From contig NC_052030.1 of the NCBI RefSeq assembly GCF_015832195.1, forward strand, positions 9,319,439-9,383,438: a stretch of 64,000 bases of DNA; not shown here. The letters are read 5' to 3'. More model-generated notes on the stretch are below. The model worked only from the letters and a program-made list of their open reading frames with translations, was not told the DNA's origin and searched no databases. The DNA is from Motacilla alba alba. Its lineage: Eukaryota > Chordata > Aves > Passeriformes > Motacillidae. The first letter of the stretch is position 1.

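Larger units (their letters stand above)
57944..62171 (-). other. MYO18B intron between w3 and w4 (4.2 kb)
   Basis: Contains a G12 run (about 58361), the minisatellite at 58876, the AT-rich element at 61085 and the solo LTR at 61530. No internal gene seen. Confidence 0.75.

Noticed and set aside
14754..64000. MYO18A instead of MYO18B
   Set aside because: The rod exons resemble both, but the tail ([35 protein letters not shown]) exists only in MYO18B, and MYO18A ends differently.

Overview
The window is vertebrate nuclear DNA, most probably from a songbird. The evidence is split exons with GT-AG introns, abundant CR1 LINE fragments of the avian type, several short solo LTRs that resemble passerine endogenous-retrovirus LTRs, and many GC-rich minisatellites. 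No bacterial, plasmid or phage features are present. The species assignment is an inference; no species-diagnostic sequence was compared.

One protein-coding gene dominates. On the minus strand, from the right-hand edge (64000) down to a stop codon at 14754-14756, lies the 3' part of MYO18B (unconventional myosin-XVIIIb). I place 34 coding exons (numbered w1-w34 from 5' to 3'), the first cut by the window edge. Their lengths and intron phases join into one frame of 1829 residues plus stop, provided one surplus base is skipped in a five-base homopolymer in the last exon (15543-15547). The exons encode the later part of the myosin motor (w1-w13, about 63982 down to 48801), the converter and IQ-like neck (w14-w15), a long coiled coil (w16-w31, 45175 down to 23682), and a serine-rich C-terminal tail (w32-w34). 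The tail identifies MYO18B rather than MYO18A: it carries the motifs [20 protein letters not shown] and SIMKKYL close to the stop. The N-terminal extension, the P-loop and the promoter lie beyond 64000.

The introns hold solo LTRs, CR1 pieces and at least seven tandem-repeat arrays (near 22.3, 28.3, 31.8, 43.3, 47.6, 51.9 and 59.0 kb), plus AT arrays near 55.4 and 56.7 kb. Three LTR insertions of related type (39.25, 57.19 and 61.53 kb), each with a target-site duplication, all lie antisense to the gene. 

From 14753 to 1 is the 3' untranslated and downstream intergenic region. I found no convincing second gene there. It contains CR1 fragments, one minus-strand LTR (about 10.0-10.6 kb), a probable LTR (about 2.2-2.7 kb), a 30-bp minisatellite (6.5-6.9 kb), an AT-rich tract (9.1-9.7 kb) and AT-rich unique stretches that could be conserved regulatory elements.

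I did not find a new biological system. The more unusual points are the apparent frameshift in the last exon, a GC-AG intron after w19, a 19-bp tandem duplication that copies the splice donor of w28, a minisatellite directly upstream of the 42-base exon w32, and a donor-like site one base after the stop codon.
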